A DNA stretch of 64,000 nt from Pedobacter heparinus DSM 2366 (GTDB taxonomy: Bacteria; Bacteroidota; Bacteroidia; Sphingobacteriales; Sphingobacteriaceae), in assembly GCF_000023825.1 (NCBI RefSeq), contig NC_013061.1, forward strand, positions 1,240,001 through 1,304,000. The letters run 5' to 3'. The position numbers were made by a program, and so were the translations under genes. Below the pieces are notes generated by a model. The model had not been told where the DNA came from and searched no databases. It saw only the letters and a program-made list of their open reading frames with translations. Of this stretch, positions 25,590 through 34,200 are shown in pieces (position 1 is the stretch's first letter; each line of letters opens with the position of its first letter).

Positions 25590-26939
25590 ATGAAAAAAAT
25601 GAAAAAAATGAGATTTATGCTTATTGTTTTATGCATACTCTGTTTTTCCTGTAAAAAATACCTGGATGTAAAACCTGATTCCTCACTAACGGTACCTAGT
25701 ACTGTTGTAGACCTCCAAATGCTGATGGAAAATTATTCAACGCTTAATTCTCAATATCCTATTGCTGGAGAATTAATGGCTGATGATTATTATACCGAAT
25801 CCTGGAATAATTTACCTGATAATTATAGAGATGCTTATATCTGGGGAGGAAGTGAATTTGATCAGGACGCTTCTTGGTTGTTCTCTTATCGACATATACT
25901 AACATTTAACAACGTGCTAGACAACATCGATAAGGTTTCTTTTAAAAAGAATGAAGCTGAATTGGTGAATTATGTAAAAGGCAGCGCTTTATTTTTTAGA
26001 GCCTTTTATTTTTATGGATTGACACAATTGTTTACGCGACAATATGATCCCAATACAGCGAAAAATGATCTTGGGATTGTAATTCGAAATACTTCTAACT
26101 TCAATATACGTTCTGTGAGGTCTACAAATGAAGAAACTTATGAAAAAATCATTTCAAATCTTAAAGAAAGTATGGATTTACTTCCAGAAAGCCAGAGCAG
26201 TCCAAATCGACCAACCAAAGCAGCTGCCAGTGGGTTACTATCTAGGGTCTATTTAAGTATGAAGGAGTATGCAAATGCAGGAAATTACGCAGACAAGGCT
26301 TTGGCTGCTAAAGCAGAACTAATGAACTTTAATGAATTGAATGTAATCAGTAATGCGCCGATTGGTAGGTTTAATAAGGAGGTGATTTTTCCAATGACCT
26401 CAGGGTCTTTGATGCCTGCAGTTGCGTTAGTCGATAGTACGTTGGTGAAATCATATCATGAAAATGACTTGAGAAAAAGCTGTTTCTATCGACCTTTTGC
26501 AAATGGTTATGCATTTAAAGGTGATTATGATGGAACAGGCTTTGGTGTTCGCCCGTTTATATTTGCAGGTATTGCTACTGATGAAATGTATCTAATTAAA
26601 GCGGAATGTCAGGCAAGGGCTGGAAATGTAAACAGCGCTATGCAAACTTTAAATAATCTTTTGATCACAAGATGGAAAACAGGGACGTTTATACCCCTTA
26701 CAGCCCAGAATGCGAACGAGGCTTTAATTCATATTCTAACTGAAAGAAGGAAGGAATTGGTCTTCAGGACAGTAAGATGGGGGGATTTGCGGCGATTGCA
26801 AAATGATCCTTTGTTTTCTGTAACACCTAAACGTATAGTGAATGGCCAAGAATATACCTTGCGACCTAATAGCCCACGCTATGTATTGAAAATTCCACTC
26901 AAAGTAATTCAGGAATCGGGAATTCCACAAAACCCATAA
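25590..26939 (+). CDS. SusD/RagB-family outer-membrane lipoprotein
   Basis: 449 residues, 10 bases after susC. A lipoprotein signal (MKKMKKMRFMLIVLCILCFS then Cys) precedes KKYLDVKPDSSLTVPST, a classic SusD mature start. TPR-like helical segments follow (YVKGSALFFRAFYFYGLTQL, RPTKAAASGLLSRVYLSMKE) and the family's C-terminal motif is present (LTERRKELVFRTVRWGDLRR). It caps the SusC barrel and binds the substrate at the cell surface. At 449 residues it is shorter than the usual 500-600, with reduced loops. Confidence 0.92.
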   Translation: MKKMKKMRFMLIVLCILCFSCKKYLDVKPDSSLTVPSTVVDLQMLMENYSTLNSQYPIAGELMADDYYTESWNNLPDNYRDAYIWGGSEFDQDASWLFSYRHILTFNNVLDNIDKVSFKKNEAELVNYVKGSALFFRAFYFYGLTQLFTRQYDPNTAKNDLGIVIRNTSNFNIRSVRSTNEETYEKIISNLKESMDLLPESQSSPNRPTKAAASGLLSRVYLSMKEYANAGNYADKALAAKAELMNFNELNVISNAPIGRFNKEVIFPMTSGSLMPAVALVDSTLVKSYHENDLRKSCFYRPFANGYAFKGDYDGTGFGVRPFIFAGIATDEMYLIKAECQARAGNVNSAMQTLNNLLITRWKTGTFIPLTAQNANEALIHILTERRKELVFRTVRWGDLRRLQNDPLFSVTPKRIVNGQEYTLRPNSPRYVLKIPLKVIQESGIPQNP

Positions 26940-26955
26940 TGTAAAATAACAAACT

Positions 26956-28218
26956 ATGAAAATACAATTAAAATTTCTTGCTGCCATAATGGTTGTAAGC
27001 ATGCCGTGCTTTGCACAAAATTTAGCCTTGAGGGTAGGGCAACAACTGCCAGATCTGGAAATCAATAAAATCTTATATCATATATCTGGGACGGCTAAAT
27101 TGTCTGATTTTAAAGGCAAGCTTGTTATCCTAGATTTTTGGTCAACGGCATGTGGCCCCTGCATAGAAGGAATGCCAAAAATGGATTCATTGCAGAAAGA
27201 GTTTAGCGATAAAGTAGTTATTCTACCCGTCTATGCATTTGGGAAGACCTTTACTGTTGATATTATTGAAAGAATAGATTCATTTTGGAAAACAAATAAG
27301 TATACGTCAAGTACAAATTTACCTTCTGTTTTGGACTCGGCTTTTGGTAGTTTTTTTCCTGTAAGAGTAGGATATCAGGTATGGATTGATAGCAATCGAA
27401 TTGTTCGTGCTGTAACAGGACCCGAATATGTAAACAAAAAAGAAATCCATAAAGTAATAAATGGTTTATATCCACAATGGGAAAGTGAAATAAAGGAAAA
27501 CTCATTGAATAAAACGGTAAGTGAGTATTTATCCAGAGCAGAATTTTCAGGATTGAAGGATCAGAACTATTCTTTTTTTACAAACTACTTAAAGCGAGTA
27601 GACACTAATAGCGATATCGTTAAATCAGATTCGCAAGTTCTTGTGAGTTATAAAAACTGTCCAATAATAAGTTTTTATTGGAAATACATACGTGCTAATA
27701 ACTTGTTCCCTACGAATGTTGTAATAGAAACTAAAGACTCTGTCCGTTATTTCAAAAAAGGTTATACAAACGAATGGTTGAGAGATCATAGTTATTGCTA
27801 TGAATTGAAGTTAAACCACAAAGTGGCTGATAAGGATGTAGCTGATTACATTAGGCAGGATGCCAATAAGTATTTTGGCTTGAATGGTAGATTGGAAACT
27901 AAGCGAGTAAGTTGTTTGATACTTAAAAAAGTAAAAAAAAGTGCTGGAATGCCTAATCCAGGCAGATTGTCGAAAACTCCCATCTCACAATTTTACGAGG
28001 AACTTAAGAGTAAGCAAAATTCATTATGGCAGACGGGGAAAAATGCTTTGCCTATACTGAATGAAATAGATCAAAAATCCATTTCAGAAATAAGTTACCC
28101 ACAGGCACTTGATTTAACAAATATCCTGGAATTACGTAAAGTATTACGGAGCCAGGGTTATGATATAGTTGAAGAAAAGCGCACATTAAAAACCTTTGTG
28201 ATATCAGAAATTAACTAA
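26956..28218 (+). CDS. Exported TlpA-like thioredoxin-fold protein with long C-terminal extension
   Basis: 420 residues, signal peptide MKIQLKFLAAIMVVSMPCFA. A thioredoxin-fold domain covers residues about 30-175, with the redox motif ACGPC after KLVILDFWST and the family cis-Pro region replaced by an unusual VGYQVWIDSN segment. Residues 180-420 have no recognised domain and contain many Lys, Tyr and Ser. Proteins of this type often follow SusCD in Pedobacter relatives. It is probably periplasmic and reduces or oxidises partner thiols. It is co-transcribed with susD (17-base gap). Confidence 0.85.
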   Translation: MKIQLKFLAAIMVVSMPCFAQNLALRVGQQLPDLEINKILYHISGTAKLSDFKGKLVILDFWSTACGPCIEGMPKMDSLQKEFSDKVVILPVYAFGKTFTVDIIERIDSFWKTNKYTSSTNLPSVLDSAFGSFFPVRVGYQVWIDSNRIVRAVTGPEYVNKKEIHKVINGLYPQWESEIKENSLNKTVSEYLSRAEFSGLKDQNYSFFTNYLKRVDTNSDIVKSDSQVLVSYKNCPIISFYWKYIRANNLFPTNVVIETKDSVRYFKKGYTNEWLRDHSYCYELKLNHKVADKDVADYIRQDANKYFGLNGRLETKRVSCLILKKVKKSAGMPNPGRLSKTPISQFYEELKSKQNSLWQTGKNALPILNEIDQKSISEISYPQALDLTNILELRKVLRSQGYDIVEEKRTLKTFVISEIN

Positions 28219-28248
28219 TTATTCACCAATAAATAAAAACTAAAGATT

Positions 28249-28641
28249 ATGAAAATTCTAAAATTCAGTTTAACAGCCATTCCCATTCTCTTAATTTTGG
28301 TAGGTGTGTTTGCTTTTAAGCCTTTACAAACCAAAACTACTGTTGAGTCTAAAAAGCAGGAAGTAACGTCAATAGGTAGATGGTACATTTACAATGGAAT
28401 TGCGTATGGCCTTACTGATGCTCTAAATCCAATCAATTATCGTCCCTTAGCAGGCGGTGAAAATGTGAACATATTGTGTAATGGGTATCAAACTCTATGT
28501 GCTATTTATGCCGAACCAGATCCGATGATTCCTGGAAGACCATTGATAACTATGACTCAAGCTGTTTATTTAGCTTTGCTTGATTACTATGCTTATGGAA
28601 TACAAAGCTTTAGTTATATGAAACTTAAAAATTATCAATAA
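28249..28641 (+). CDS. Small exported protein of unknown function
   Basis: 130 residues with signal peptide-like MKILKFSLTAIPILLILVGV. The mature part contains WYIYNGIAYGLTD and a pair of cysteines (LCNGYQTLC) that could form a disulfide or be a substrate of the thioredoxin-like neighbours. It resembles in layout the small DUF6520-like secreted proteins that accompany TlpA genes in this group, but I do not recognise it with certainty. It lies in the operon, 30 bases after one TlpA-like gene and 7 bases before another. Confidence 0.7.
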   Translation: MKILKFSLTAIPILLILVGVFAFKPLQTKTTVESKKQEVTSIGRWYIYNGIAYGLTDALNPINYRPLAGGENVNILCNGYQTLCAIYAEPDPMIPGRPLITMTQAVYLALLDYYAYGIQSFSYMKLKNYQ

Positions 28642-28648
28642 CGCTTCT

Positions 28649-29800
28649 ATGATCAATCGTAACGTAGTCTTCGCATTTTTTTTCCTTGGCAGCCTTTTGT
28701 GTTCTTTTTTCTCTTACGGACAACAAAACGGACTGAATATAAATCTTAAGCTAAAGGGCTTAAGTTCGTTAAATTATGCTGTATTGTACAAATATAATGG
28801 AAACATAGCGGATTCCATCGCAAAACAAAAAATGATAAATGGTACTACAGTAATCCATGCATCTGTACAGATTGAACCGGGATTTTATTTTCTTAAAGTA
28901 GGTAATTTAAAGGAGACTTTGCCTTTGTTTATAGGAGCAGGAAAAGTCGATGTAACGGGTGAGGCGTCCTTGTGGCCAAAAGTACAGGTAACTGGCGCAG
29001 TGGACCACAAGGATTACCAGGATTATCATTTATTGACAGATTCTTTGGAAAGTGCTGGGCAGGCATTGTTTAAGGTCTGTACAGCTCTTCAGGATTCAAA
29101 AGATACAACCGCCCAGTCTGCTTTGCAGAATAAGATAATGAGTAACATCACGTCGTATGAGAAAAAACAGTTGGACTTTGTAAGCAGCCACCTCGATTCT
29201 TACTACAGCCCAGTAGTGATTAATAATGCTAAATGGGATTGGACAAGGAAGAGAGCTGCTTACGATAGGTTGACCCCATCAATTAAAGCCAGCAAATACG
29301 GGGTTTTCCTTGCTGAAAACATTGCCAAATGGAAAAAGGCTTCTGGCTTACTGGAGATAGGTGATACTGTTCCTGAGTTCATTGCCAAAACTGCCAACAA
29401 TGCTGATCTCTCTTTACAAAAAGAAATAGCTGATAACAAGCTTACTTTAATTGACTTCTGGGCCAGCTGGTGTGTGCCTTGCCGGCAGGAAAACCCTAAC
29501 CTCGTCAAGACCTTTCAGGAAAACAAATCTAAAGGTTTTGACATCATAGGGATATCACTGGATGAAAAGTCAGCAGAATGGAAAGCGGCCATTTCGAAAG
29601 ATGGGCTGGTATGGCGGCAGGTTTCAGATTTAAAGGGCTGGGCATCGCCTATTGCCAAGCTTTATTTTGCGGGAATGCCTTTTAATTATATCCCCCAGAA
29701 TTTTCTGGTAGATGGGAAAGGAAAGATTCTTGCCAGGAACCTACGTGGCGATCAGTTGAGCAAAAAGGTTGATGAACTATTAAAAGGGAACAGCTTATGA
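28649..29800 (+). CDS. TlpA-family disulfide reductase with DUF4369-like N-terminus
   Basis: 383 residues with signal segment up to SYGQQ (about residue 25). The N-terminal 200 residues look like the DUF4369 beta/helical domain (LKGLSSLNYAVLYKYNG). The thioredoxin domain begins near residue 240 (GDTVPEFIAKTANNADLSLQ) with the active-site motif WASWCVPCRQENP, and ends with cis-Pro-like NYIPQNFLVDGKGKILARNL. Periplasmic thiol exchange is the expected role. Its stop overlaps the start of the next gene by four bases. Confidence 0.9.
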   Translation: MINRNVVFAFFFLGSLLCSFFSYGQQNGLNINLKLKGLSSLNYAVLYKYNGNIADSIAKQKMINGTTVIHASVQIEPGFYFLKVGNLKETLPLFIGAGKVDVTGEASLWPKVQVTGAVDHKDYQDYHLLTDSLESAGQALFKVCTALQDSKDTTAQSALQNKIMSNITSYEKKQLDFVSSHLDSYYSPVVINNAKWDWTRKRAAYDRLTPSIKASKYGVFLAENIAKWKKASGLLEIGDTVPEFIAKTANNADLSLQKEIADNKLTLIDFWASWCVPCRQENPNLVKTFQENKSKGFDIIGISLDEKSAEWKAAISKDGLVWRQVSDLKGWASPIAKLYFAGMPFNYIPQNFLVDGKGKILARNLRGDQLSKKVDELLKGNSL

Positions 29801-30243
29801 AAAAGGCACTGATTTTACTATGCTGCTTTTTTATGGTAATGGCAGCAGATGCACAGGGCAGGAAAGCCCGCTGGAACTTTTCAGCCAAGAAAATAAAGCC
29901 GGGCTTCTATGAGCTGCATTTTACTGCTGAGGTTGAAGATGGCTGGAATATTTACAGCCAGTTTACACCGAAAGGTGGGCCATTGCCAACTTCCATCACC
30001 TTTAGCCCTAATGACAATGTATTGCTAGGTGGCAAGGCTAAAGAAGTAGGTTTCAAGCGGGTAAAGCATGAAGAAGTGTTTGGGGTAGATGTGCACTACT
30101 TTGCTGAAAAGGTAGATTTTGTACAGGTGATGAAGTTGAAGGTGGTAAAGCCGGATCTAGTAAAAGGTAAGATCAACTTCATGACCTGCGATAAGCATCA
30201 ATGTATAACCGATGAAGTGGAATTTAATATTCCACTTAAATAA
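29797..30243 (+). CDS. DsbD N-terminal-like (DsbD alpha domain) exported protein
   Basis: 148 residues, signal peptide MKKALILLCCFFMVMAADAQ. The mature protein has the immunoglobulin-like fold signature of the DsbD N-terminal domain: ELHFTAEVEDGWNIYSQFTP, GGPLPTSITF, and a Cys pair in FMTCDKHQCITDEVEFNIPL. In full DsbD this domain passes electrons from the membrane part to periplasmic thioredoxins. Here it stands alone, translationally coupled to TlpA, so it may act as a soluble relay. The CxxxxC spacing is one residue shorter than the CxxxxxC I recall for E. coli DsbD. Confidence 0.8.
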   Translation: MKKALILLCCFFMVMAADAQGRKARWNFSAKKIKPGFYELHFTAEVEDGWNIYSQFTPKGGPLPTSITFSPNDNVLLGGKAKEVGFKRVKHEEVFGVDVHYFAEKVDFVQVMKLKVVKPDLVKGKINFMTCDKHQCITDEVEFNIPLK

Positions 30244-30341
30244 AAGATCCCGTTGGTTAATGCTCGAATATTGGTTAAACGGTGAAGAATGTCCGGAGCG
30301 GTAAAGAGCGCTCCGTTCCGGCTTCTTAAAAAAAATAAATT

Positions 30342-30515
30342 ATGAAAGAAACTAAAATGATACCCTTTAACCAGGAACCGGTATTGGATACCGAGAGCCT
30401 GATGGCAGGATTAGGCATAACCAGACAAGAGGCCAATGCGCTGCTCTGGAAAATGTTTGATGATGATATCATAGACCTGATACCGAGACTGAATGAAGGA
30501 AGAGCTGTTGTTTAA
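30342..30515 (+). CDS. Small 57-residue protein overlapping the next gene
   Basis: ATG at 30342 follows an A-rich stretch and gives MKETKMIPFNQEPVLDTESL, then a helical MAGLGITRQEANALLWKMFD and DDDIIDLIPRLNEGRAVV. It overlaps the following gene by 23 bases in a different frame, suggesting coupled translation. Composition is soluble and acidic. It is preceded by a GGAGCG/CGCTCC inverted repeat (30294-30314) without a T-run. No family recognised. Confidence 0.6.
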   Translation: MKETKMIPFNQEPVLDTESLMAGLGITRQEANALLWKMFDDDIIDLIPRLNEGRAVV

Positions 30516-31098
30516 TGAACCATTTCCTGCCGGTATTGAGCAGCACATCCCTGCTTTGGAAAAGGTGCTTTCAGCGTTGCCGGAAAAGGGTTACCTGACC
30601 ACCTTGCATGAATATGCCCTTGACGACCGGGTTTTGCTGCACAAAATGATATTTCGTTTTTTATCCTTTAGTTTCGGGGAAACGGTTAAGATGCTGCAAG
30701 GGCTGATCCTTTACCAAAAGCGTGGCAGCAAACTGAATGAAATTGAAAAAGAAAGAATAGAGCAGGTAACCCTTGTACTGATGCGGCGTGCAAGGGATTA
30801 CCGGCAGGCCGGCGATTTGGTAAAGGCTGTTGAACTGGCCTTTGTGGTGCTGACAACAATTGAACCGGAACTGGAATATACAGAGATTACGGACTGGGTT
30901 TACGATACCATCCTGGAAGATGCGTCGGATTTTATGACAGAGCTGGTAAAGTGTGAAATAGCACTGGATTTGAAACAGGAGCTATACGAAATGATACAGG
31001 CTTACCTTAAAGCATGGAAGCCCAGGTGCGGCTATATGAAAGGGGATTGTGAAGAGTGGCTGAAGGCTTTGGATAAAAGGCGTTTTTTTAAATGGTAG
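30493..31098 (+). CDS. Conserved-looking helical protein of unknown function
   Basis: 201 residues, almost entirely helical and without a signal peptide (MKEELLFNEPFPAGIEQHIP start). It contains repeated helical pairs such as MIFRFLSFSFGETVKMLQGL and LVKAVELAFVVLTTIEPELE, which hint at a TPR-like fold, and a C-terminal Cys pair (PRCGYMKGDCEEW). It is probably cytoplasmic. It is linked to the preceding small gene by overlap and is followed by a 200-base gap with an 8-bp inverted repeat. Confidence 0.65.
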   Translation: MKEELLFNEPFPAGIEQHIPALEKVLSALPEKGYLTTLHEYALDDRVLLHKMIFRFLSFSFGETVKMLQGLILYQKRGSKLNEIEKERIEQVTLVLMRRARDYRQAGDLVKAVELAFVVLTTIEPELEYTEITDWVYDTILEDASDFMTELVKCEIALDLKQELYEMIQAYLKAWKPRCGYMKGDCEEWLKALDKRRFFKW

Positions 31099-31149
31099 TT
31101 GAGCAAAATTTTGATAAAACAACCAGGGAATTTATAGCATTACCCTATT

Positions 31150-31176
31150 CCGGATTGGGGGCGACAGGCAATCCGG
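31150..31176. promoter_or_regulatory. Inverted repeat CCGGATTG/CAATCCGG in an intergenic gap
   Basis: CCGGATTG at 31150-31157 pairs with CAATCCGG at 31169-31176 across an 11-base loop. No T-run follows, so it is either a weak terminator stem for the upstream gene or an operator for the Crp-like regulator that starts 124 bases downstream. The rest of 31099-31299 shows nothing else. Confidence 0.35.
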
Positions 31177-31299
31177 TAGTATTAACCTTAAACAAACAAT
31201 TATGGAAAACTCTACTTAAAGCAAATTCAGTTTCAGGATTATTTATATGAGAACGCACGAAATCAATAAACCAAGTATAAATAATATAAAAAACTAACC

Positions 31300-31923
31300 A
31301 TGAAAAAACTATCTAAATTAACCGATCAAATGATCATACTGTGGAAACAATGTGTAATTGATTACCTGGAAAGGCTGTACGGAAAACCACTAAAGGAACT
31401 GGCCGAAGCTTTGCTGATGCCGGGGGCTTTAACACCCCGTTACAGGCGTAAGGGCTATATTTTGCAGTACCAGGATATGCCGGTGTTTGAAGCGCATTAC
31501 CTGAAAAGTGGCCTGGTCAAACTGTACAGCATTGATGCGCAAAGTGGTGCCGAGAAGATCTTTTACATTTGGGAGCCCGACAGCGTTATTGTGATGTATG
31601 AAGAGTTTAGGGAAAACCTGCCCAGTGGTGATTATTTCATAGAACTGATAACCGATTGCGAGCTGGTTAGCATTACCAATATGTGTATGGAGGGGATTTA
31701 TGAGCAGCACCCTGCTGCGCACGACCTGACACATAAAATAACCAGTCAGCAGAAAAGGCGCAACTGGCAGCAAATGAATATTTTACTTACTCCAGCTAAA
31801 AGCAACCGGTTTGCGATGTTTGAACAACGGTTTCCGGGTTTAAGGGGAAAGCTGTCGAATGATGAGATTTGCAGCTTTATAGGGATAGGTGTGGCTACAC
31901 TTACCAATTCGAAAAACGAGTAG
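31300..31923 (+). CDS. Crp/Fnr-like cyclic-nucleotide-binding regulator, degenerate
   Basis: 207 residues. The middle region has a cupin-like cNMP-binding layout (RRKGYILQYQDMPVFEAHYL, SGLVKLYSIDAQSGAEKIFY, LPSGDYFIELITDCELVSIT). The C-terminus has a short helix-turn-helix-like segment (RFPGLRGKLSNDEICSFIGI, then ATLTNSKNE), as in Bacteroidetes Crp-like proteins. The usual phosphate-binding Arg/Ser pair is not evident, so ligand binding is doubtful. A terminator with a T-run follows at 31932. Confidence 0.7.
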   Translation: MKKLSKLTDQMIILWKQCVIDYLERLYGKPLKELAEALLMPGALTPRYRRKGYILQYQDMPVFEAHYLKSGLVKLYSIDAQSGAEKIFYIWEPDSVIVMYEEFRENLPSGDYFIELITDCELVSITNMCMEGIYEQHPAAHDLTHKITSQQKRRNWQQMNILLTPAKSNRFAMFEQRFPGLRGKLSNDEICSFIGIGVATLTNSKNE

Positions 31924-31931
31924 GTTGGTAG

Positions 31932-31970
31932 AAATAGCTTCTGTCTGTGTAAGGGCGGGAGCTATTTTTT
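31932..31970 (+). terminator. Intrinsic terminator with AGCTATTTTTT end, copy 1
   Basis: AAATAGCT at 31932-31939 pairs with AGCTATTT at 31960-31967 and runs into six T. The loop contains GGGCGGG next to the 3' arm; the same arms and loop motif recur at 34129-34167. Confidence 0.7.
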
Positions 31971-31977
31971 AAGAAAT

Positions 31978-32217
31978 ATGACCGAATCCAATGCAATATA
32001 TAAGTGCAGAATGACCTGTGTTAGAAGATGTGGTGATAATTGCAAAAAATCTCATCGACGAATTAATATTTACTCCGGATATGTAAATAAGAATTTCGAT
32101 ACACTCGGAAAAGAGTTTGTATTTTATGGTGGTTTAAATGATGCTGATAATAAGATTGTTACCCAAGAGTATGTGCCCGGTGAAAAATATGATGCTGTTC
32201 TTGTTCTAAGAAAATAA
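31978..32217 (+). CDS. Small cysteine-containing protein of unknown function
   Basis: 79 residues starting MTESNAIYKCRMTCVRRCGD. Four cysteines lie within the first 23 residues (KCRMTC, RCGDNC), a spacing that could bind a metal, followed by a beta-rich part (NIYSGYVNKNF, KEFVFYGGLNDADNKI). No signal peptide. The start lies eight bases after the terminator T-run of the preceding gene, so its promoter is unclear. No family recognised. Confidence 0.45.
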   Translation: MTESNAIYKCRMTCVRRCGDNCKKSHRRINIYSGYVNKNFDTLGKEFVFYGGLNDADNKIVTQEYVPGEKYDAVLVLRK

Positions 32218-32233
32218 TAAGTAAATTTGAATT

Positions 32234-32395
32234 ATGAAACCAAAGAAAAAAAACAAAGAAAAAACGGTTGAAGTGCCGGAAAAGGTTTTATTGTCTTTAG
32301 TTGCTGCTAAACTAAGAGGCAGGGACTTATTCCCTGAGCTTACGAAAAGAGCCAAAGAGTTTATGGAAAAGGCTGATTTTAGTGGAGTGTTATAA
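32234..32395 (+). CDS. Small lysine-rich protein, 53 residues
   Basis: ATG at 32234, 16 bases after the preceding stop, encodes a very basic N-terminus (MKPKKKNKEK) followed by helical VPEKVLLSLVAAKLRGRDLF and KRAKEFMEKADFSGVL. Codons look normal and the helices are amphipathic. I do not recognise the family. It probably forms an operon with the preceding small gene. Confidence 0.55.
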   Translation: MKPKKKNKEKTVEVPEKVLLSLVAAKLRGRDLFPELTKRAKEFMEKADFSGVL

Positions 32396-32452
32396 AGCGA
32401 TAGAAGCATACACCTACATAAAGCCAAACCCAATCATTAATGCAATGATAGA

Positions 32453-33400
32453 CTAAGGATTTTCGCTGTTGGCTTTTATATGTGATAAAACTCTTTCATG
32501 AATTTTATGAACGATATAATTGCTCCATAAACGCCAATAGAACGCGGGTTTGATGTTGTGATAATACCAGGTAGTACCCTCAAGTCTGGTATGCCCATTA
32601 GCTAGCCTGGTTAGCTTGAACTGACCTTTTTTAGAAACAAAATAATCATGCAGGTGAGGTGCATCTACATCCCAAAAGCTAATTTCTTTCATTGGTGCTG
32701 GTTGGGCCAATACCTTAAACTGCAATAACCGGGGCTGGTTCCATACAGTGATTGGTTCTATAAAACTTCCAGTAGTAAAGTTGCAGTGCCTGATTGCGCC
32801 AACCCCTTTACCTTTGATTACCGCGTTTATTGGGTATGCTATTCCTGTTTGAAATATGAATTCTGTTGGTTTAGCAAGCTCTGGAAATTCAATGACGTTA
32901 TGCCAAACTACTTCCGGACTTGCTTTGATCTCTATCGCTGTGCTAACAGCGTTTAACTCTGGTAAAACTTCCTTCTCTACAAAAGCTGTTGTAGGTATGG
33001 AGCAGATTAAAATAAGCAGCAGCACCTGGGAACCATTTTCCCGCTTATAGAAAAGATTAGCAAGTCCGCTTCCCATCCAGGTAAGTAACAGTGCAATTGG
33101 AAGCGCCATGGCAATACAGATTAAGCCCTCTATTGCGAATAACAGAAGCAGTAAGCATAGCACAAAGAATGATAAAAAGGCAGCGCTATGGCTTCGGGGA
33201 ACATTTCTTTTGTGGTGGTATAGTGTTGTTGCGCAAAAGCCAATAAGTATTGGCAATAGAATAAATAGTGCTATACCATAAGTTTTGAAGTAATAAATTG
33301 TAATGATACTGAATAAGCCAGCCATGACAACGGTAATTGCCACTGAGACCAGCAGCCGCGCCCGGCTGTCTTCTGGTAAAATAGATCTGAGGTTAATCAT
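32453..33400 (-). CDS. Membrane protein with C-terminal SRPBCC-like domain
   Basis: 315 residues from ATG at 33400 (MINLRSILPEDSRARLLVSV). Five hydrophobic segments fill the first 170 residues. Residues about 185-315 resemble an SRPBCC/polyketide-cyclase ligand-binding domain: TAIEIKASPEVVWHNVIEFP, GVGAIRHCNFTTGSFIEPIT, FKLTRLANGHTRLEGTTWY. It is convergent with the small gene upstream and divergent from the next. A longer start at 33457 exists. A TAACTTTG promoter-like element at 33411-33404 would lie only four bases before the chosen start, so the true start or promoter is uncertain. Confidence 0.75.
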   Translation of the reverse strand: MINLRSILPEDSRARLLVSVAITVVMAGLFSIITIYYFKTYGIALFILLPILIGFCATTLYHHKRNVPRSHSAAFLSFFVLCLLLLLFAIEGLICIAMALPIALLLTWMGSGLANLFYKRENGSQVLLLILICSIPTTAFVEKEVLPELNAVSTAIEIKASPEVVWHNVIEFPELAKPTEFIFQTGIAYPINAVIKGKGVGAIRHCNFTTGSFIEPITVWNQPRLLQFKVLAQPAPMKEISFWDVDAPHLHDYFVSKKGQFKLTRLANGHTRLEGTTWYYHNIKPAFYWRLWSNYIVHKIHERVLSHIKANSENP

Positions 33401-33505
33401 ATCCAAAGTTATTTGTTTTATGGATAAGTAGGATGGCCAGAACAACAGCTGGAGCATAAAAAATTAAATTGAACCTCGTATTTTGGGTAACTTAATTATG
33501 GTTCC

Positions 33506-34015
33506 ATGAGATATATACTATTTTTCGCTTTCTACTTTATAGTCATTTGTACTGTTGATGCTCAAGATACAATGGTGGTAAGAAAATCAGCCATCATAAT
33601 GTCTAATGCAATGATAAAAAATGATCTGGAGACATTGGCAGACTACACTCATCCAAAGATTTTAGCCGCTATGGGTGGGAAGGATAAAATGATTGCACGG
33701 ACAAAAGCTTCAATTGCGGAAATGAAAACTGGTGGAGTGACTTTTCGGGGTGCTTCAATCGGGAAAATAGGTCGGTTTTATACCAGTGGAAAGGATTTGT
33801 ATTGTCTTATTCCTCATGAAATATTAATGAACACGGAAGGTGGTTATTTGAGTAGTACTTCTTCGGTGTTGGGCATTAGCCATGATAAAGGTAAAACCTG
33901 GAAATTTGTGTCTGCTGGTAACATTGGCAAAAAAAGGCTGAAAACCATATTTACAACATTGCCGGATGGACTGCAAATTTCGCCGCAAACTACGCCGGTT
34001 TTCCATAAGGAGTAA
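33506..34015 (+). CDS. Exported protein of unknown function
   Basis: 169 residues, signal peptide MRYILFFAFYFIVICTVDAQ. The mature part begins with a helical segment (IIMSNAMIKNDLETLADYTH), then beta-rich sequence ending in GISHDKGKTWKFVSAG, a layout similar to NTF2-like or SnoaL-like periplasmic proteins in which a helix pair precedes a curved sheet. That fold is inferred from composition only. A terminator follows at 34129. Confidence 0.7.
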   Translation: MRYILFFAFYFIVICTVDAQDTMVVRKSAIIMSNAMIKNDLETLADYTHPKILAAMGGKDKMIARTKASIAEMKTGGVTFRGASIGKIGRFYTSGKDLYCLIPHEILMNTEGGYLSSTSSVLGISHDKGKTWKFVSAGNIGKKRLKTIFTTLPDGLQISPQTTPVFHKE

Positions 34016-34128
34016 TATGGCTGGAACAATATTTCTTCTACGGACATTGTATTGTGGTTTCTTCAATGTACCGGTTTAGTTGCTGATTGCAGTAAGATGA
34101 CGCTCCAATATTAAGATTTCGATTCTCT

Positions 34129-34167
34129 AAAAATAGCTTCTGCTCACATCGGGCGGGAGCTATTTTT
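34129..34167 (+). terminator. Intrinsic terminator with AGCTATTTTT end, copy 2
   Basis: AAAAATAGCT (34129-34138) and AGCTATTTTT (34158-34167) form a 10-bp stem, with GGGCGGG in the loop next to the 3' arm. It closely matches the terminator at 31932-31970 although the flanking genes are unrelated. Confidence 0.75.
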
Positions 34168-34200
34168 GTTTTAAGCTTAAGGCAATTTATTAAACAAAGA

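Noticed and set aside
32380..32454. Possible extension of the 53-residue gene in the next frame (CYKAIEAYTYIKPNPIINAM)
   Set aside because: It would need a frameshift with no homopolymer or slippery site; only about 25 codons and no family to support it.
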